The translations under genes were made by a program, and so were the position numbers. From positions 434,001 through 498,000 of the forward strand of contig WOFQ01000024.1 of the NCBI GenBank assembly GCA_012184525.1: a stretch of DNA of 64,000 nt, written 5' to 3'. Under the pieces are notes generated by a model. The model was given only the letters and a program-made list of their open reading frames with translations. It made no database searches and had not been told where the DNA came from. This DNA comes from Xenoacremonium recifei. Lineage: Eukaryota; Ascomycota; Sordariomycetes; Hypocreales; Nectriaceae. Positions 42,642-54,162 of this stretch are shown one piece after another. How positions within the stretch are numbered: position 1 is the stretch's first letter; the number at the start of each line of letters is the position of its first letter.

Positions 42642-43320
42642 GAAACCTCTCAAGCGATCTTTCAATAGTACTGCAGGTCATACAGACGAAAAAAAAAGCA
42701 GACAAGGCCCTACAGAGGACGGCAAGGACTTATAACGGCCGCGCGTGGGGAGGAGATATTTCAAGAGGATGAAAAGGGGTAAAAGTTTAGGGCGGTACTT
42801 GTGCTTTCGAAATGAATACCTATCTAGCTCGGTGACGAGATTGATAGCGTGCGCTCCCTTGACAGATTGGATACTCAACTGAGGTTGATGACGAGTGAAT
42901 GAATATTGGATATCTATCTTTCTTATTGCCAACATCACAATATAAAGACGTGAAAACACCTCATACAAGATAAACGTCTCATGTCGAGATGAAAGAAAAA
43001 TGATCTATTGATTGAGAAGCTCCGGAGTGCTGGTTCTTTTCTCATGGTATCGCTCGTAACGGGTCGTCAACCATCGACCACTATCCCTCTAGATCGATGT
43101 CGCTTTTTCTTTTTATCTAGCACGTTTTCCCTTTGCATCGCAACGTAAAATGCATGTCCCTCTACCTGGTGTAAAAATAGAAAAGTTGCTCTTATATGAA
43201 AGACGCCCCTCCATCTCCTACATGCGATTCTCCAAACGCTCAGCGCGCATTGCAAGACCACTCCCAGCGCCATGCTCTATGCTGCCAGAACTCCACGCCC
43301 TGTTTACCCTCCAACATCAA
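42642..43320. other. Intergenic between convergent AGM1 and PRMT1
   Basis: AT-rich 3' flanks with no gene seen. Confidence 0.5.
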
Positions 43321-44710
43321 CTAGCACATGCGGTATTCGCTCTGGCCCTGAGCCTTGCGGTTAGGGTCCTCAGTCTCGAAGTCGTAGGCAATGTCAATGT
43401 CCAAGTCGCGCCTGTTCTTGTTGTTAGGCTTGACCTGGAGGTTGACGGAAACCTCTTCGTCTTGCTGGACAGTGAGGACGTCCTTGAGGTAGAAGACGGT
43501 CTGCTTCCAGTGGGTGTACTTGGTGTGCGGCCCGGTGGAGAAGCGAATGGGCTTGTGGCAGGCGGTGAAGTCGATGTCGAACCACGAGACGAGGGCGTGG
43601 ATGAAGTCGTCGCGCTTAGCGGTCAGCTTGAAGGAGTTATGGAAGGCCAGATCGGCGGTGGTGCAGGTGTAGAGGTCGAGGGTGAGGACAGGGGTCGGGT
43701 CAGTGACAACGGCCTTGAGCTCGACGGTGTCGACAAGGGGCTCGGAGAGAGCCGTCTCCTTCAGGGGGGTGTAGTCAAAACCATAGACGTTGTCCCAGAC
43801 TATTGGAAGAGTCAGTTATGCATTGAGCTTGTAGAGAGCGTAACACTCACAGCCAATCTTCTCGTCCTTGTAGTCGCCGTCCTCGATACCGGCAAAGAAG
43901 ATGGTGGCCTTGTCGGGAAAGATCAGACCGTCCTTCTCGAGGTACTTGTCTCGCGCATACAGGACAGTATCCAGCATGGACTCGTAGAGCAGGAAGTAAC
44001 CCATCCACTCGGAAATAATGATATCGACCTTGGGGAAGGGAAGCTCGATCTCCTCCATCTTGCCCTGGATCAGGGTGATCTTGTCGGACAGGCCGTTGAC
44101 CTTGACGATCTCGCGGGCCTTGAAGATGATCGTGGACATGTCGACACCGATGACATGCTTTGCGCCAGCCTTGGCGGCGAACCTGTAATGGCGGAGAGAT
44201 CAGGGGCTGATCCCATCGAGGCATCCCCGCGCCCATGGAAGGGGACAGGGGTAGTTCCGGAGGGGCAGTCTAGACGTACATGGAGAGAATGGCAGTACCG
44301 CAGCCAACATCGAGAACGACCTTGTCCTTAAAAATATGCTTGTTCTGGATAATGGCGTTCATATACGACCGCGTGCGAACCTCGTCTTTCTATTGTGCGG
44401 ACGCAGCTGATCAGCGGGGTGTTGCAGGCGATGGTGGTGGCATAATGGCGGGGGAGGGGAAACATACCAACATCTCCTCATGGATGCCTTTTCCAATGCA
44501 GCCGCCCGTTAGAACACAATATCATAGCCGGCGATCGATTCGCGAAGAGATAAAACATACCATGGTGATCGTAGCTGCAACGCGATCTGTTAGCAACGGC
44601 TTCTGCGACAAAGATCGCAGGACTCACCTCTTGAAGTAATGCTGCTCGCTGTGCTCCATCGAGTTCATCTTCTGCTCCGCCAGCTCAACCTCCATCTTGT
44701 CGCCGCTCAT
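43321..44710 (-). CDS. HMT1: Type I protein arginine methyltransferase (PRMT1/Hmt1/RmtA)
   Basis: Predicted complement(join(43321..43799,43851..44182,44280..44389,44468..44487,44561..44574,44628..44710)), 345 aa in six exons, two of them micro-exons (14 and 20 nt). It deposits asymmetric dimethylarginine on RGG proteins and histone H4R3. The N-terminus YFKSYDHHGIHEEML is assembled across exons 1-3 and matches the YFxxY helix. The SAM loop is VLDVGCGTAILSMFAAKAGA. The double-E catalytic loop is SEWMGYFLLYE (E134, E143). The THW loop is KYTHWKQTVFYL. It ends GQSEYRMC. A 393-codon frame on the opposite strand (43150-44331) is an antisense shadow. Confidence 0.95.
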
Positions 44711-45405
44711 CCTGACGGTCTAAACGTAGCGCGCGGTAACGGACAGAGATAGCGAATGGGTTCGTTTGCGGGAGAGCGAAGGGGAGAGGCGCAGAATGGG
44801 CTGGGACGGCTCGCTGTCTTGCTGGCTGGCGGGATGCGATTTTGTTTGAGAATTTAGTTCGGGCAGAAAAATGATTTATCGCCGTCACCGCCCAATTTTT
44901 TTTCCCTTTTTCCCCCAAAGGGTAGCCCGCTGGAGCCACTGAGTGGCGGCCCACTCACCTCCTAAGGCGCCTTACTGAATCGCCAGGTGTAAGCGATTCA
45001 TGGAACAACAATGAAGTAAAAAGTTGCCAATATGGGGGTTGGCTTGTGATATATGCTCCTTTCTAGCTCAGGTGTTTGGAATTACATAGCGGTTTGGGCA
45101 ATACTAAGCTAATCCCTCTGAGCCTTGAATAGGTTGACGGCTGTTATGGAACGACTTCCTAGGAAGTCGTAAAAGAGACAATTCATCCTCAGGTATCGTT
45201 TTCATAATGCCACACAAGGAGAATCCGTCTGTAGATGCACATTCTTCCTCTTCAATTTGGTTTTGTTTATAGAGTCATAAATAAAGTTCTATCTTATTCC
45301 AAGGTCCCTGATCGCCCTATGAGAGTTTCCGGCCGATATGTCACCCGCCCCATTTTTATTCAACGCCAGACGCCTTTACAGGAACGCGCAATCGAAAAGC
45401 ATCAA
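44711..45405. other. Intergenic: PRMT1 upstream and NSA2 3' flank
   Basis: Nearly 700 bases. A C/T-rich run (about 44890-44930) lies upstream of PRMT1. No gene seen. Confidence 0.5.
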
Positions 45406-46349
45406 CTACACGAGTAGGACGGCATTCACACCTGCAATAACAGTTAGCGATTGTTCGACAATATGCAGTGAAGGGTCGCGAACAGCCGTCCAGCTCAGGT
45501 GAATTCAAGATCTGAGCAAATCGGCCCCAGACAACTTTGCCGCCTGCAGTCACTATCCCCATCTCCGACACGTTGACTTCGATCACGGTTCCTGCGCGAG
45601 GAAGATTAGTACTTTGACCGATGCTGTTGGTAATTCAACATTATCTATACCTTTTGTCAGAACACCCAGCTGAGTGTACAGTGGGTTCTGAGGGTTCTTC
45701 TTGACCCCGATGATGGGCAGCGCAATTGTGACGCCAAGCTCGGGATGTGTTACGTTGGCCTTCTTGTAACGGAGACCCATGGGCCGGATGAATCGCTCGT
45801 GCTTGGGGTTGCGACGTGTGAAATCGGGTCCAACAAACGTCGGCTTCGTTATCATACGCTTCCACGCCTTCTTGTGGATCTTCTTGCCCGTCTTGACCAC
45901 ACTGAACATCTCCTCCTCGCTGATACCGCGCACCTTGGGTAGGGGCACGCTGAATTTAGCCGCCTTCTCAGCTCGCTTGTTCTTGATAGCCGTGCTGAGA
46001 GCCTTCGCCGTCGAGGGATTCGTCCGGTCGAGCAGGTACGAGGGCATGGGGGTCGAAGGTTCCTTCTCGTCCGCCGTCTTGACATTGCGCTCCTCGTGAG
46101 CCTTGATAGCCTTCTTCATCTGGATCTTCTCATTGTGGCGCTTCTTCTGGTACAGCTTGGCGCGCAGACCGCGGAGGTTCTGGGCATCCTGGGAAGCCTT
46201 GTGGCCTTCACGGGCGGTACGCTTTCGAACTCGTTCCTCGTGGTCCAGGCGGCGACCGTGGAGCTTGCGCCACCTTTCCATATACTCGTTCTGAGGCTAT
46301 GAGGAGTCAGCATCACATCTACAAGCATTAGAAGTGTATTGCATACCAT
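45406..46349 (-). CDS. NSA2: Ribosome biogenesis protein Nsa2, first coding exon is ATG alone
   Basis: Predicted complement(join(45406..45431,45484..45591,45651..46296,46347..46349)), 260 aa (usual length 261). Exon 1 contributes only the ATG, and a 50-nt intron (GTATGC...CATAG) follows at once. Exon 2 then reads PQNEYMERWRKLHGRRLDHEER, the invariant family start. The eS8-like domain holds RPMGLRYKKANVTHPEL, then GTVIEVNVSEMGIVTAGGKVVWGRFAQ. The last exon of 26 nt restores the conserved ending NAVLLV. Nsa2 is a pre-60S factor required for 27SB rRNA processing. Divergent from bL21m. Confidence 0.95.
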
Positions 46350-46618
46350 CTTTGCAGTGTTGCCCGATCGGGGATGTCGTCTTGAATCGGCTTGGGAAGT
46401 AAACTGAAATTTCCGTATCGACGAAAAAAAGTGGCGGTTTATCGGAGGAGCTCCAATCCCCCACCCAGCCACGCAGAATTTCCCGGAGCCCGGCGCCACG
46501 CTTTTCCGACCCTCGCATGTTGAACGTCAACTTTTTCGATAGCATCGACTTGACGACCGTGAGCCATCCTCGACTGATCAGCTCCAGTGCCAACGCCCGA
46601 CCGGCACTGCTGTCCACC
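46350..46618. promoter_or_regulatory. Compact divergent promoter NSA2 / bL21m
   Basis: Only 269 bases separate the two starts, one for a cytosolic ribosome assembly factor and one for a mitochondrial ribosomal protein. No defined site is claimed. Confidence 0.55.
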
Positions 46619-47248
46619 ATGAGCCGGGCACTTCTGCGCTCCGTTCTGGAGCTTCGTGCTCCTCGCACAACACTTCCCGCGCCGCTCCTCGCGCCAATTC
46701 GTTCCCGGAGCTTCAACTCTACGACGCCCATCGTCGAACCCATCCCCCAGCGCCACGCAAAGAACGCCGCCAATCCGACGGCCGCTGAGCCCCGACCGCT
46801 GGCCTTGAAGAAGAGCCACCCGGCGCCCCCGCCGCGGCCCATTACCGACTCAGTACGCAACCTGCTGCCATTCCTCGCTGCTCAGCCGGGCCACTATGTT
46901 ACCGTACACATCCACGGGTTCCCCTACCTCGTGCGCGAGGGTGACGAGGTGCGGCTGCCCTTCCGCATGCCGGGAGTGCAGCCCGGTGACGTGCTCCGCT
47001 TGAACCGTGCCAGCGTACTGGGTAGCCGGGACTACACGCTGAAGGGCGCGCCGCATATCGACGAGCGTCTGTTTGAGTGCCGTGCCACTGTCCTGGGCAC
47101 TGAATCGGAGCCATTACGCATCAAGATCAAGAAGAAGCGGAGACAACGGAGGAGTCGGCAAGCAAAGAGCAAGCATCGATACACCATTCTCAGGATCTCG
47201 GAGCTGAACATCAACAACGCGGAGGAGCTCGAGGGGGGGTCATCATAG
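46619..47248 (+). CDS. MRPL49: Mitochondrial large-subunit ribosomal protein bL21m
   Basis: One exon, 209 aa from ATG 46619 (CCACCATG, best context); an in-frame ATG at 46517 would add 34 residues. The Arg/Ser/Leu-rich N-terminus (SRALLRSVLELRAPR...RSRSFNST) is a mitochondrial presequence. The bL21 fold follows: PGHYVTVHIHGFPYLVREGDEVRLPF, VQPGDVLRLNRASVLGSRDYTLKG and the conserved basic KIKKKRRQRRSRQAKSKHRYTILRI, which binds 21S rRNA. The start is 269 bases from NSA2, so two ribosome genes appear to share a promoter. Confidence 0.92.
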   Translation: MSRALLRSVLELRAPRTTLPAPLLAPIRSRSFNSTTPIVEPIPQRHAKNAANPTAAEPRPLALKKSHPAPPPRPITDSVRNLLPFLAAQPGHYVTVHIHGFPYLVREGDEVRLPFRMPGVQPGDVLRLNRASVLGSRDYTLKGAPHIDERLFECRATVLGTESEPLRIKIKKKRRQRRSRQAKSKHRYTILRISELNINNAEELEGGSS

Positions 47249-47732
47249 AGACAGGGGGTACCATTGTGCGATTTAAGCGTAGGAGACGGAGGGAGAAAAT
47301 CCATGTATGTGTATACAAAGCGGTCAAGGCCTTAGGACGCTGTACTATTTACCAGCACATAGCTGGCTGTACAATATCAACATCATTTTGAAAATCACAA
47401 GGATACTAGGATGAAAGCGACAAAAGCAGGGTTGCGCTCGTAAACGCTGAAAGTATGATATGATTTACCCAACTCGCTCAGGAGAGCGAGGGTGTAAAAC
47501 CAAAACGCCGATATCTCGCAGGCTCTGATCCAATTACAAGACAGCCTCCACGGGCCAATACAATAGAGAGAGAAAGAAAGTCCAGAACAGAAAAGAAGTA
47601 GAGGGTTCGTACCCAACGAAAGACAAGAAGAATACTCCCAACACCAAGCTCTCAATGCCACACCAACCAAACAAGTCATAAAGGTCGTAGGTATTTTGTA
47701 ATCCAAATCAACAGCCACCGAACACCGCCGTC
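47249..47732. other. Intergenic between convergent bL21m and MPS1
   Basis: 3' flanks, AT-rich, no gene seen. Confidence 0.5.
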
Positions 47733-50455
47733 TTATTGCAATTTACCGGCTCTTGCTTTTCGGATGCTCGCCAGATAGCCAGGAGCCCAGGCCTTTTCGA
47801 TCTCCTCGTCAGTGGGTATACGGTCTCGCTCGCGACAGCTCCTCGCGACGTCCTGGATGATCCTAGCAAGAAGGCGCTCGTCCATGGGAACTTCAGGCTC
47901 GCGTAGCTCGGCCGGGTACAAGAAAGGATCGGTCTCATAAAGTAGTTCTTCGCAAGTAGGACGCATGGTCTGGTCCCGGTCGAGGCATCTCCTCATGGTG
48001 CGTAACAAGGAAGGGGGGACGAGGACGCCGCCAATCGCGCGAGTTGGGAACTCGATCTCGTGGTCCCAGTTGATAATGGCTTGGCATCGGGCCATGTGGT
48101 TTGCGATGTGGCCGAAAGGAGGATATCCATAGACCATCTGGTAAAGGATGCATCCAAGAGACCAAACGTCGCTGGGCTTCCCAAGCTTCATAAGTTTGGG
48201 GCGGCCGGGGATTCGGCCACCGCGAGGGTTGTTGGAGTCGATAAGTGACTCGGGGGACATGTAGTTTGGCGTGCCGATCTGGGTCTCTCGGTGCACATTG
48301 ACAGTCTCGTCGGTCTGGATAGCATTTGCAATCCCAAAGTCAATGAGCTTCAGTCGGCCCTGGACGAGAACAAAATTGGCAGGCTTAAGATCCGAGTGGA
48401 CAATATCATGCTGGTGAACAGACTGAAGACACTCGAGCATCTCTTTCCAGTAGAAGCGGACGAAGACAGGGTCGAATCGGGCGGATTCGTGGCTTTGCCG
48501 AGTCTTCAAAAGAGTGTTCAAATCCAGCTCACCCATTTCCATAAGCTGCAGCTTGTTAGTAAGGTCAATGACACGAGATGGGATGAAAGACTCACCAAAG
48601 TAAGGACCTGCTTCTCCGAGTTCATCTCATAATCAAACAGGTTGACAACACGGTCGACAGAGCCAAGCCTGCCCAGCAGATCAATCTCGCCACGATAACC
48701 CTTGATGGTAGCTTCGTCCGCGTTCTCCAAAGCGACTCGCTTCAGGGCAAACATTTTCCCATTCTCAGCAGTGACTCGGTATACCTTGGCACTGCCACCT
48801 CGACCCAAGCAGTCAAGCCGGGTGTAGACTTTGCCGTTGAGTTTCATGACATTCCTTCGCTGCTTGCCCTGGGTCGTGGCAGCAGCACCTGCAGTCGTGG
48901 TGGCTGCCTCCAGGACGGACATCTTGGGTGGAGGCGGGGGAGCAGGTCGATGAGGAGTGTTTCGGGCCATGTTGGCAAGGGGCTTCCGTTCGGGTGAAGC
49001 CCGATGGACGTTGAGATCTGTGCTCACCGGTCTCAGAGGCATCTTCTCCAGGATCTGATCGACCGAGGGCTTGGTCCGCTTGTAACTAGCAGGGATCTCG
49101 TTCTCTTGGTCGTGAGATGATGGAAGATCGGGGCGGACAGAAGGGAGCTTGTAGTGGATTTCCTCTTCCTCCTGTTGAGGAACCACCTCAGGCTCGGGGA
49201 CCGGCTCAGCAGCAACAACAGGTGCAGCTTCTTGGTGCGCTGGGGACGGCTCTCGTGAGGGTTCTCGCGCTGAAGGTCGCAGTGAGGCCTTTCGGAGATC
49301 CATGTTGGAGGCATTCCGTCGATGGACTGCCCTTGCTGCGGCGTTCCCGCTGACAGGACTTCCAGAGTTAAAGTCGTGTTTGCCATCTCCGTAGTAAGAG
49401 ATGACAGGGGTCCCGTCTGAGGGCTGGCTATCCGGCTCCTGGCTGGAAGCCAGTCGCTCTCCCTCACCGTTCTCTTCTCCATCCTCCTCACTCTGCCTCC
49501 GTCTGCCGCGACGTGCCGGCCCGCTGAGAAAACTGCCAGCAACCTTCCCAACTCGCTTGATCCGCATGGAGCTTTGCAAGTTTAGGTTCTCGTCCTGCCG
49601 TGTCCTTGTGGTCGTGGAAGGATACCGCGACACACTTCCATGGCTGAACGGCGGAGGATTGCGAGCAACAGTTGCAGGCTCTTCCGGCTGGTCATTATCC
49701 AACTCAAGGCCTGACTTGTCCGCTCTGGATCGCTCAAGAAGGGACCGTCCCGACGAAGGACCAGAGGAACCGATCCGGCTACGGTTGCCAGAGGATCCAG
49801 CAGCAATGCGAACAACGCGTTCTTGGGCTGGGGTGTTGACATCAGGCTGGGGCTCTTCTGGTTTCTGCTCCGTGGATCTGTCCCTGCTCGGAGGACGAGC
49901 TTGAATCCGCGGTCGGTTGGTAGACCGAGACATGGATGTCGATCGTCGCTTGTTGGGCTGCATCTGGTTCAAGGTCTGGGACGCGCTGCTTAGACGCACA
50001 ACCCTCCTTCTAGCAGGGCTGGGATCTCGGCTCCCAACGGGGCTTGGGGGCTTCGAAGATCTAGTCTCAACGCCCTGGACGCTCCCGGACCGGAGATGCC
50101 TCCTAGTCTCCGTCGCCGAGGAGGTGGACGCGCTGAGAGCACTCGTCCGGCGTCGAGTTCGAGGCGGAGATGGTGGTCGTTCTGCTGCAGGCTCTGGCGC
50201 TCCGTCGTTAAGCAGAGCTTTCGTGAGAGCGCTGAGCTTCATAGGCACCGGGATCTCGTCCTCGGAGCTTTCGTCGTGATACTGGTGATGGTCCTGTTGA
50301 TCCTTGCCTTGGGATGCGGCTCCGTTGGTCAAGGCAGGCTGGCTCTCGCTCCTGCTCACTGTCGGCCGTGAAGGGAGACGGCGAAGAGCTTGACGCTGCG
50401 AGGTGCGGCGAACAAGGCCGGCAGCGGCCACGGGGGTCGGCGAGGCTGTCGCCAT
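47733..50455 (-). CDS. MPS1: Mps1/TTK dual-specificity kinase
   Basis: Predicted complement(join(47733..48545,48596..50455)), 890 aa, one 50-nt intron. It drives the spindle checkpoint at kinetochores and spindle-pole duplication. The first 530 residues are Ser/Arg/Pro-rich and disordered. The kinase domain starts near 537 (KVYTRLDCLGRGGSAKVYRV, Gly loop; FALKRV, ATP Lys). The catalytic loop HSDLKPANFVLV is the Mps1-specific form of HRDLKxxN. DFG is LIDFGIANAI, and the activation segment is IGTPNYMSPE. Then DVWSLGCILYQMVYGYPPFGH and RCLDRDQTMRPTCEELL. Catalytic residues are intact, so it should be active. ATG 50455 is in the context aaaATGGC. Confidence 0.95.
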
Positions 50456-51094
50456 TTTGTTGTTGTCGAGGGCGCGTGTCTGGGCGCTTAGCGATCGATA
50501 GGTCGAGCAATTGGTGACTGGTCCGGGCAACAGTAAAATATGTACTACACGCCAGTGATTGCCATGATTCGAGCTGAAGCAGATTTACAAGAAATTTGGT
50601 TAGTGAGGCGCGTCAGGGAGGATCGTGTATAGGTATGTATTGGGAGCCAGAGGATGTGAGCCGTATTTTGGTCAAGAATGCGGCTGGGCCAATCAGCGGT
50701 GTTGGTGTTGCCCAGGCAACGGCTAGTAATTAATGCGGGATGGGTCTTGGAGATCTCAGGCACCGGGTATGATTGGGTGCCGTCTTCAGGGTAGCCAAAG
50801 TACAGAATGACTCGAATCGAGTTCTACGCGAGAAGTTGTTGGTAAATAGCTGATAATGTCGGTGGACGCCTGTATCGACCCTCTGCGAAGGCCCTTTAAT
50901 CGCATTTCTCCATCTGATATGCAAAAAATTCCAATTGTAAACGATGCTTTAAGACGGTGACTTGGAGCTACCTTACAGAGTAGATGCGAAAGAGGTTAAG
51001 GTAGCCACAGCTATTCCTCAGGCCTTCATGAATAGTCCCCTCCGACAAAACACTTCTATGATTTCCCGCTTTCGGCACAAACAACAAAAGCAGC
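50456..51094. promoter_or_regulatory. Divergent promoter region MPS1 / hydrolase
   Basis: 639 bases with no gene seen. Confidence 0.5.
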
Positions 51095-52021
51095 ATGGAG
51101 TATTCTCACCACACCACCAACGACGTGGTCGGTCTGGCATTTCAGACTTCAATCCCTATTGATAACTCCAAGCTCGCAATTAAACCCGAACGATGCATCA
51201 TCTTAATGCATGGATTCAGCGGCTCCAGCGAGTACTTCACTCGCAACTTTAAGACCTTGAGCGAGCATGCTTGGATCGTGGCACCGGACATGAGAGGTCA
51301 CGGACGATCAGAGCGCAGCGAAGGGGGCTATCACGTTGCCCGTCTTGCTGCTGATCTTCGAGAGCTGGTTAAACGTCTGAATAAGATGGCTCCGAATGTG
51401 CCCATTGTCCCGGTTGGATGCTCCATCGGGGCTGCGGTGCTCTGGACTTACATCGAGTTATTTGGTTGCGAGGACTTCTCTGGCTTTGTCTTTGTTGACC
51501 AGGCACCGCTTCAAGATCGCTCGCTCTTCGGTGCGTGGGATGAGACCAAGGCGCACACGGGTTGTTACGACGAGGCCACAATGCTAGCTGCCCAACAGAG
51601 CTGGATCAAAGACTCAGAAGCGGCACATATTGATCTTGTAAATGGTTGTTTAGGCTATCGACATGCGCCAGAGCCGGGGGACAACGTCTCTGATGCTCAG
51701 GCGGAGGTGGACCTGGGCTTCTTCACCCAGATCAGCGAGGCTTGCGACCAGACCTGGCTGGCTCGTCTCCTGGCTGACCATACGCGATATGATCACCGCG
51801 AGGCTATCGAGTTGATAACCAAGCCGACGCTGGTTATGGCTGGGCGGCGGTCGGGATGCTTCCCGCTGAAGGGCATGCTGGAGACCGTGGCACGTATCGA
51901 GAGGGTTCGCCCTGACCTGCCGAAGAAGAGTGTTTTTGACTCTGGCCACTGGTTGTTTTATGAGGAGCCGGAACGGTTCAACAGAGAGATCATCGACTTC
52001 GCGCAGGCTTGCGGGATGTGA
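51095..52021 (+). CDS. Alpha/beta hydrolase
   Basis: One exon, 308 aa. Oxyanion region HGFSGSSEYF is near 39. PDMRGHGRSERSEGGYHVARLAADL is typical of the haloperoxidase/epoxide-hydrolase-like superfamily. The nucleophile elbow is GCSIGA (Gly-Cys-Ser-Ile-Gly), with the catalytic Ser near 110. The catalytic His is in SGHWLFYEEPERFN near 291. The acid probably follows KPTLVMAGRRSG. No signal peptide or membrane segment, so cytosolic. The family includes esterases, lactonases and thioesterases; the substrate cannot be inferred. No neighbouring biosynthetic genes support a secondary-metabolite role. Confidence 0.88.
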   Translation: MEYSHHTTNDVVGLAFQTSIPIDNSKLAIKPERCIILMHGFSGSSEYFTRNFKTLSEHAWIVAPDMRGHGRSERSEGGYHVARLAADLRELVKRLNKMAPNVPIVPVGCSIGAAVLWTYIELFGCEDFSGFVFVDQAPLQDRSLFGAWDETKAHTGCYDEATMLAAQQSWIKDSEAAHIDLVNGCLGYRHAPEPGDNVSDAQAEVDLGFFTQISEACDQTWLARLLADHTRYDHREAIELITKPTLVMAGRRSGCFPLKGMLETVARIERVRPDLPKKSVFDSGHWLFYEEPERFNREIIDFAQACGM

Positions 52022-53460
52022 ACCCCGGGTGGGCACCGGAACGGTGACATGAGAGCTTAATATTGGAATTGGACGAAGAAGCCTTTTCATGAGATGCACT
52101 ATCCATGTACATGTCGGGAAATGGCCAGAGCTCTCCCCTTTGAGATGTAACTGAGATGCACCAAAGATAACATTCCTGGAACGGACAAGATGTGGACGGA
52201 TGACACGAAGTGAGGCGGTCTGGATATGCCGTGTTAGTCCCGGCTTGTGTGACGAGGCAAAGCATTTAGCAAGGGGGAGCAAATGAAGACGAGATTAGGA
52301 CGCGTGATACGGGGAGGCTGAGCAGCAAAAGGCTCGAAACCCAAGGACTTTTACGGCTTACACCTGGAGTACGGATACGGAATGTAAATGAGTTGAATAG
52401 ACCTTCGGACGAGAGATAATACCAATCCTGGTACTCGAATTCATGAGCATTCAACAGCCAATGGGACTGGGCTTAAACTCGAAATACTAGAGCTTTTTCG
52501 TTCTCTATGAACTGGCTTTGCGGAGTCATCTGTGGCATTATTGTTCATCAATGATGAGATATTGTCTGCTCTCTCGGTAGTCCTCACATACCGATGCTTT
52601 GGTAGGGCCGAGCGAATCACCCGCCGTGTTCCTCAAGAGGTGCGGGAGCGGCAGCGATTGGATGCTGCGGCACGGCTTAGCACCGCATCGGAGGGGGATC
52701 CAGACTGATCCGAGATGGCGGCCTTTGAACGATGATTGGGGGCGCTTCGGGACTTCGGACAGGGGTCGAAGCAGAAGTCTCAGGGACGGCGGGACCCCTG
52801 AGCGAGGCGACTAGGATGCTTGGATGCTATCCCAGCGGGTTTCTCCTCCCTGGCCCCAGCGACTGGTGAGACGGCGTGGTTTCAGGAGCTCTCACAGGGC
52901 TCGTTCCCGGCGCGGCATCCACCTCATACACAGATGACGAGCGCAGTCGATTCAGATGCGCAAGTTGTGAAACGGGGAGTCTTCTGGCGGTCACTCAGTC
53001 AGCCTCTTTGCCTCTTCCTCTCGGCGGCCCCGAACCTGGCTGAGTGCGTCGATAAACTTGGAACCGGAGTGAGGGGATGCTCATCTTATAATAGTATTAT
53101 TATTATCCCTCCCTTGTTATTTGTCCAGGGCCGTCCACCGTCTGTCGGCCGGGAGGGGGCTGAAGCGTAGCGCACTGCGAGACTGCAAGTGATTGCACTG
53201 AGACGCCCATCAGCTCCCAGCCAGGTTCGCATGCTAGCCCGGAAGGGATCCTCATCGAGGGCTCGGCCGTCCGTCAACTTGCAAGGGGGCTGTCAGTTAG
53301 CAGTTAGCAGTTCGCCAACGGGGGGGCTTCTGGGGCTGGGATCGATCCATTATCGTCGCCCATCTTCTGCTGCACAGCGCCAGCCAGCCAGCCTTATTCC
53401 CCTCTCCCACAGCAGCGGATCGTCACGAGCGTGCGAGAGAACGAGCAGCGAGCGGATAGA

Positions 53461-53497
<37 letters not shown>

Positions 53498-54162
53498 AAG
53501 AAGGTTGAAACACAAGTTCCACGCCGGATATTCTGATTCTCCTGCCTCCTCCCTCGTCGCCGTTGCTCCTTCCTCATTCCCCCGCCCGCCCTCCAGCTCG
53601 TCCACCACCAAAAGTCCAGCCGGGCCTTGTCTGGACTCTTGTTTCGCACTCTCTCGCAGCTGCAACCTCTTCAACGTTGCAATCGGCCATTCCATCTGCC
53701 AGGCCTCTTTCATCCGTTCCTCTCGTCGTGCCACGATTCCCTCTCTCGCATCTCCGCCCAAGCCTCTCCCTACTGGCTGTTCGTGGGCTCTGCTGACGGA
53801 CGGAATACGCGCCCCGACCGCCCTCCCTGTCCTGCGCTGCATTGCTAGAGCGTCGAGCTCGCTCTCTGCCGGCTGCCAGTCGTCTTGCGTCGCATCGCAT
53901 CCATTCCCATCGCAGAAACATCCGCTAAAGTCTCCATCTGGCCCTCCAGCTCCAGTCAGCCTGCATCGAGACGCTCAGGGCGCTTGAGCGCCAACCGGAG
54001 CCCAGTGCCCAGAAACCAACCTCTTAGTCGCAGGCGCAGGCGCGAACAGAGAGGGATAGACAGCCGCAGAGCACGCACCACGACTACCTCGACGCTCCTC
54101 CAGAATCTCAGAAGCCACATCTTCCAGCCGAATCTCTCCATTCCTGCCCAGGCACCGCCAAC
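52022..54162. other. Long gene-free upstream region of the RhoGAP gene
   Basis: About 2.1 kb. GC-rich around 52600-53300, then CT-rich with a GA microsatellite. The 600 bases before 54163 look like a long 5' leader (pyrimidine-rich, several short ATG frames). Frames overlapping on both strands at 53500-54000 lack motifs. Confidence 0.5.
53464..53494. repeat. (GA)n microsatellite, 31 bases
   Basis: An uninterrupted GA dinucleotide run in the presumed promoter or leader of the RhoGAP gene. Likely length-variable between strains. Confidence 0.97.

Noticed and set aside
41712..42665. 317-codon minus-strand frame
   Set aside because: Opposite phosphoacetylglucosamine mutase exon 2; Leu/Val/Gly-rich with no motif.
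43150..44331. 393-codon + strand frame, the longest antisense frame in the window
   Set aside because: It lies exactly opposite PRMT1 and spans its introns. The translation is Val/Leu/Asp/Gly-rich without motifs, as expected from the reverse of GC3-rich codons.
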